Assembly: GCF_901933205.1 (NCBI RefSeq)
Contig: NC_044576.1
Location: 6,109,024-6,173,023 of the forward strand
Origin: Camarhynchus parvulus
Taxonomy: Eukaryota; Chordata; Aves; Passeriformes; Thraupidae
Direction of reading: 5' to 3'
DNA: 64,000 bases
Part shown: positions 61,801 through 64,000 of the stretch, piece after piece
Numbering within the stretch: position 1 is the first letter of the stretch
How the letters are laid out: every line of letters starts with the position of its first letter
Program-made: the position numbers and the translations under genes
The notes under the pieces: generated by a model
Told to the model about the DNA's origin: nothing
The model's database searches: none
The model's input: the letters and a program-made list of their open reading frames with translations, nothing else

Positions 61801-64000
61801 GCTGCAAACATAATGGGGGATTTTCTGGTCATGGTACATGATGTTCACAGCTATCTTCAGAGCTCTGGGAATTAGTTCTGTATGAAACAAACCCAGTTAG
61901 CTTTGCATTCCACTGATATACCAGTTTCATTGGGCCTGCCCAGACACAGGACTGATGTATGTGTCAATCACTAATTTTTAAAAATTAAAGCACTTCACTG
62001 TTGCTTCCAGGAGGCAGCAGCTAAATGGGATCCCACTGACCTTTGGCAAAATCTAAGCTATTACATACTGAAGGTTAATCTCCACCTAATTTTCTTTTTA
62101 TCCTTTATCTTTCTAAGACATCTCCAGGTAGAGTCCATTCAGCAGCACAGCCTTCTGCAAACATCCCAAGGCACTCCTTTTATGTTGGCTCAGAAGGAAA
62201 AATGCTACTTCGTAATTTGCCAAGGACAACTCTTTAGGAAAGTCCTGGAAGCTTCCCATCTATGAACTTCTGCACCTTTTACTCACTTGACTTAGGGTGA
62301 CTGAGGAAATTCTAGGCCACGGCTGCTAAATGCCACTGCAGCTGAGCCCCCTACAACATGGCATTGTCTCATATTTCATCCAGTGATTTGGGGACATTTT
62401 AAATCATTCATACTGTGAAGGTCTGCTATAGAGAGTGCTTTCCAATGCACTCTCCTATTATTAGTAACAAAGATGCTCATCTCACATATCTTTGTTTAAG
62501 AGAAATATGATTCCACCAACTACAAAGAGACAGCTTCATCTGTTAAAGTCTTAAACCAGTTTGTATGGATTGCTGTTTTTATTAAGCCTTGTTCAACAAC
62601 AACTACAAGGGAGTGTGGTGTTACACAGTTATAGATGACAACTAACTAAGAATTAGTAATCAAATGGAGGAGAAATGACTCTCTTAAGTATTTGAAATGG
62701 AGAGCACTTAAATATGACACACATCATGACCTGACACTATTAGATATCCTGTATGTATATCCCATATACAAAGATAATGCTCTCTGTCAAGCCTCACTGG
62801 ATCCATTCCCCCAGGGGGAAAGTCAGATGGCTAAGAAAGTTGTTCTCTGCATCTCAAATCCAATTCCTGTCTGTTCTCAGTCACTTTTAGATCCTTAACT
62901 GACAGGACTGGACTCAAAAATATCACAAAAATCTACTGTGAATCTGTGCAGAAGCTGAAAAACACCACAAATGATCCATGCTTGTTTCTCAATAATGTTT
63001 TTTAGACTGCATCAAAACACCTATACATGAACAAAGTGGACAAGGCAGTGGGTAAAATTAAAAATGGGCAGACTATAACTGTTCTGCCAAATAAAAGGAT
63101 GTAAAGTTTGCAACTGGTCTAACTGGGAAGGTTTCTATGCTGCTTTAAAAATTGTCATCTGACTACTTTAATTTTCCATATGTCATTTTAAGCAATCTTT
63201 TATCTATTTCCTGTTCATAAAATGGCTGTCCCATGTTGAAGTCAAATACCTACTTTTAAATATATTTTTCTTTACAATACTTCCAAGAGAAAAGACCTAT
63301 TTCTATCTCCATGCTCAAACCAGAAATTTGTGAAATTTTAAAACCAGTTAAAGATGATGAAGCCCTAGTAATGGTTTGCTCAAGTCAGATGGAAGGGGCC
63401 ATAGAGATAAATGCATATTAAACAGGGCAGGTTTGACAAAGCCATCGCACTCCACAACTTCTCCTCATCAATAGATGGTGGCACCATGCATGAGAGCGCT
63501 GGACTCTGCTCAACATTGAATTAAAGCACTTGAAATTTCTGCATCTAAGCAGACCTGCCTAAGATCCTAGAACTGATAACTGAGGTCCATGTCACCCCTA
63601 CCATCCATGACTTGTGAAAAATGAAACAAAACACAAAAGCTTCTCACCAGCATTTGCCATTATAAACTATATACAAATTAATGCAGTTGGCAAACTCAAT
63701 GCATATCAACTGGCCATAAAATAATAAATCCCAGGGTGTGCACAGGTCAAAGTATTGCAACAGCTATCAATATGATACCCAGGGAATTTAAATCAAAGGC
63801 AGATCCATATCGAGGATGAGACTGTTAACAGAAGAGAATGAGGTCAGGAAACCTCATGCTCCATATACAACTTAAATTGCATCACAACAGTTCTCCCAAC
63901 TTCAGCTTGCCTGCAAAGAGCACAGATGCCACTCACATCATAGAAACAGGACAGGCCCATCATTTCAGACACAGTCACTCTCCAATGAGATCTGGGCTCT
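58897..64000 (-). other. ARID5B intron, 5' part to window edge
   Basis: At least 5.1 kb of intron. I looked for the preceding ARID exon (the part reading like NLWTMFQAAQKLGGYE in the family) and did not find it. Only short chance frames (for example 60503-60871 minus and 61263-61592 plus). No transposon was recognised with confidence. Confidence 0.65.

Larger units (their letters stand above)
36475..64000 (-). other. ARID5B: ARID5B gene, 3' half (extends right of window)
   Basis: Three minus-strand exons with matching phases (58896-58799, 46499-46301, 42389-40239) encode about 815 residues, compared with about 1188 for human ARID5B. They cover the last part of the ARID domain, the basic linker and the whole C-terminal region. 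The 5' exons, including the start of the ARID domain and the BAH-like N terminus of the long isoform, must lie beyond 64000. The gene converges with RTKN2, as in mammals. Confidence 0.92.

Overview
This window is vertebrate nuclear DNA and most likely avian. It has intron-split genes, low gene density, several CR1 LINE copies (both the typical bird form ending in ATTCTATG-like repeats and older degenerate copies), a GC-rich minisatellite and A/T-rich low-complexity tracts. No prokaryotic operon, CRISPR, tRNA or rRNA gene was seen. Almost all the short open frames are chance. The real coding sequence is a small set of exons with clean splice sites.

Layout. From 1 to about 13.4 kb, on the plus strand, lie the last four coding exons of RTKN2 (rhotekin-2): 600-731, 7248-7413, 9327-9434 and 11397-11950. 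They encode most of the PH domain and the proline-containing C-terminal tail. A 525-bp CR1 copy lies in the last intron. From about 13.4 to 36.5 kb is a gene-poor interval between the genes. It holds degenerate CR1 pieces, a broken intron-less copy of the 3' end of a complement factor H-like gene (minus strand, about 27.5 to 26.8 kb) lying between two 122-123 bp direct repeats, and an 18-bp-unit minisatellite (about 31.9-32.8 kb). From about 36.5 kb to the right edge, on the minus strand, is the 3' half of ARID5B. It includes a long 3' UTR with a polyadenylation signal at 36493-36498 and coding exons at 42389-40239, 46499-46301 and 58896-58799. Its introns look non-coding apart from an old CR1 copy and low-complexity tracts.

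RTKN2 and ARID5B converge tail to tail, as they do in the human 10q21.2 region, so this is conserved synteny. RTKN2 is a Rho-effector-like cytoplasmic/nuclear protein. ARID5B is an AT-rich-DNA-binding chromatin cofactor. They are neighbours, not a functional operon.

The most interesting object is the factor H-like sequence. At least three consecutive CCP (sushi) modules run on without introns, end in a natural stop codon, and carry an internal stop and about three frameshifts. CR1 rarely makes processed copies of host mRNAs, so a retrocopy bracketed by LTR-like direct repeats fits LTR-mediated retroposition. That mechanism is an inference and can be tested.
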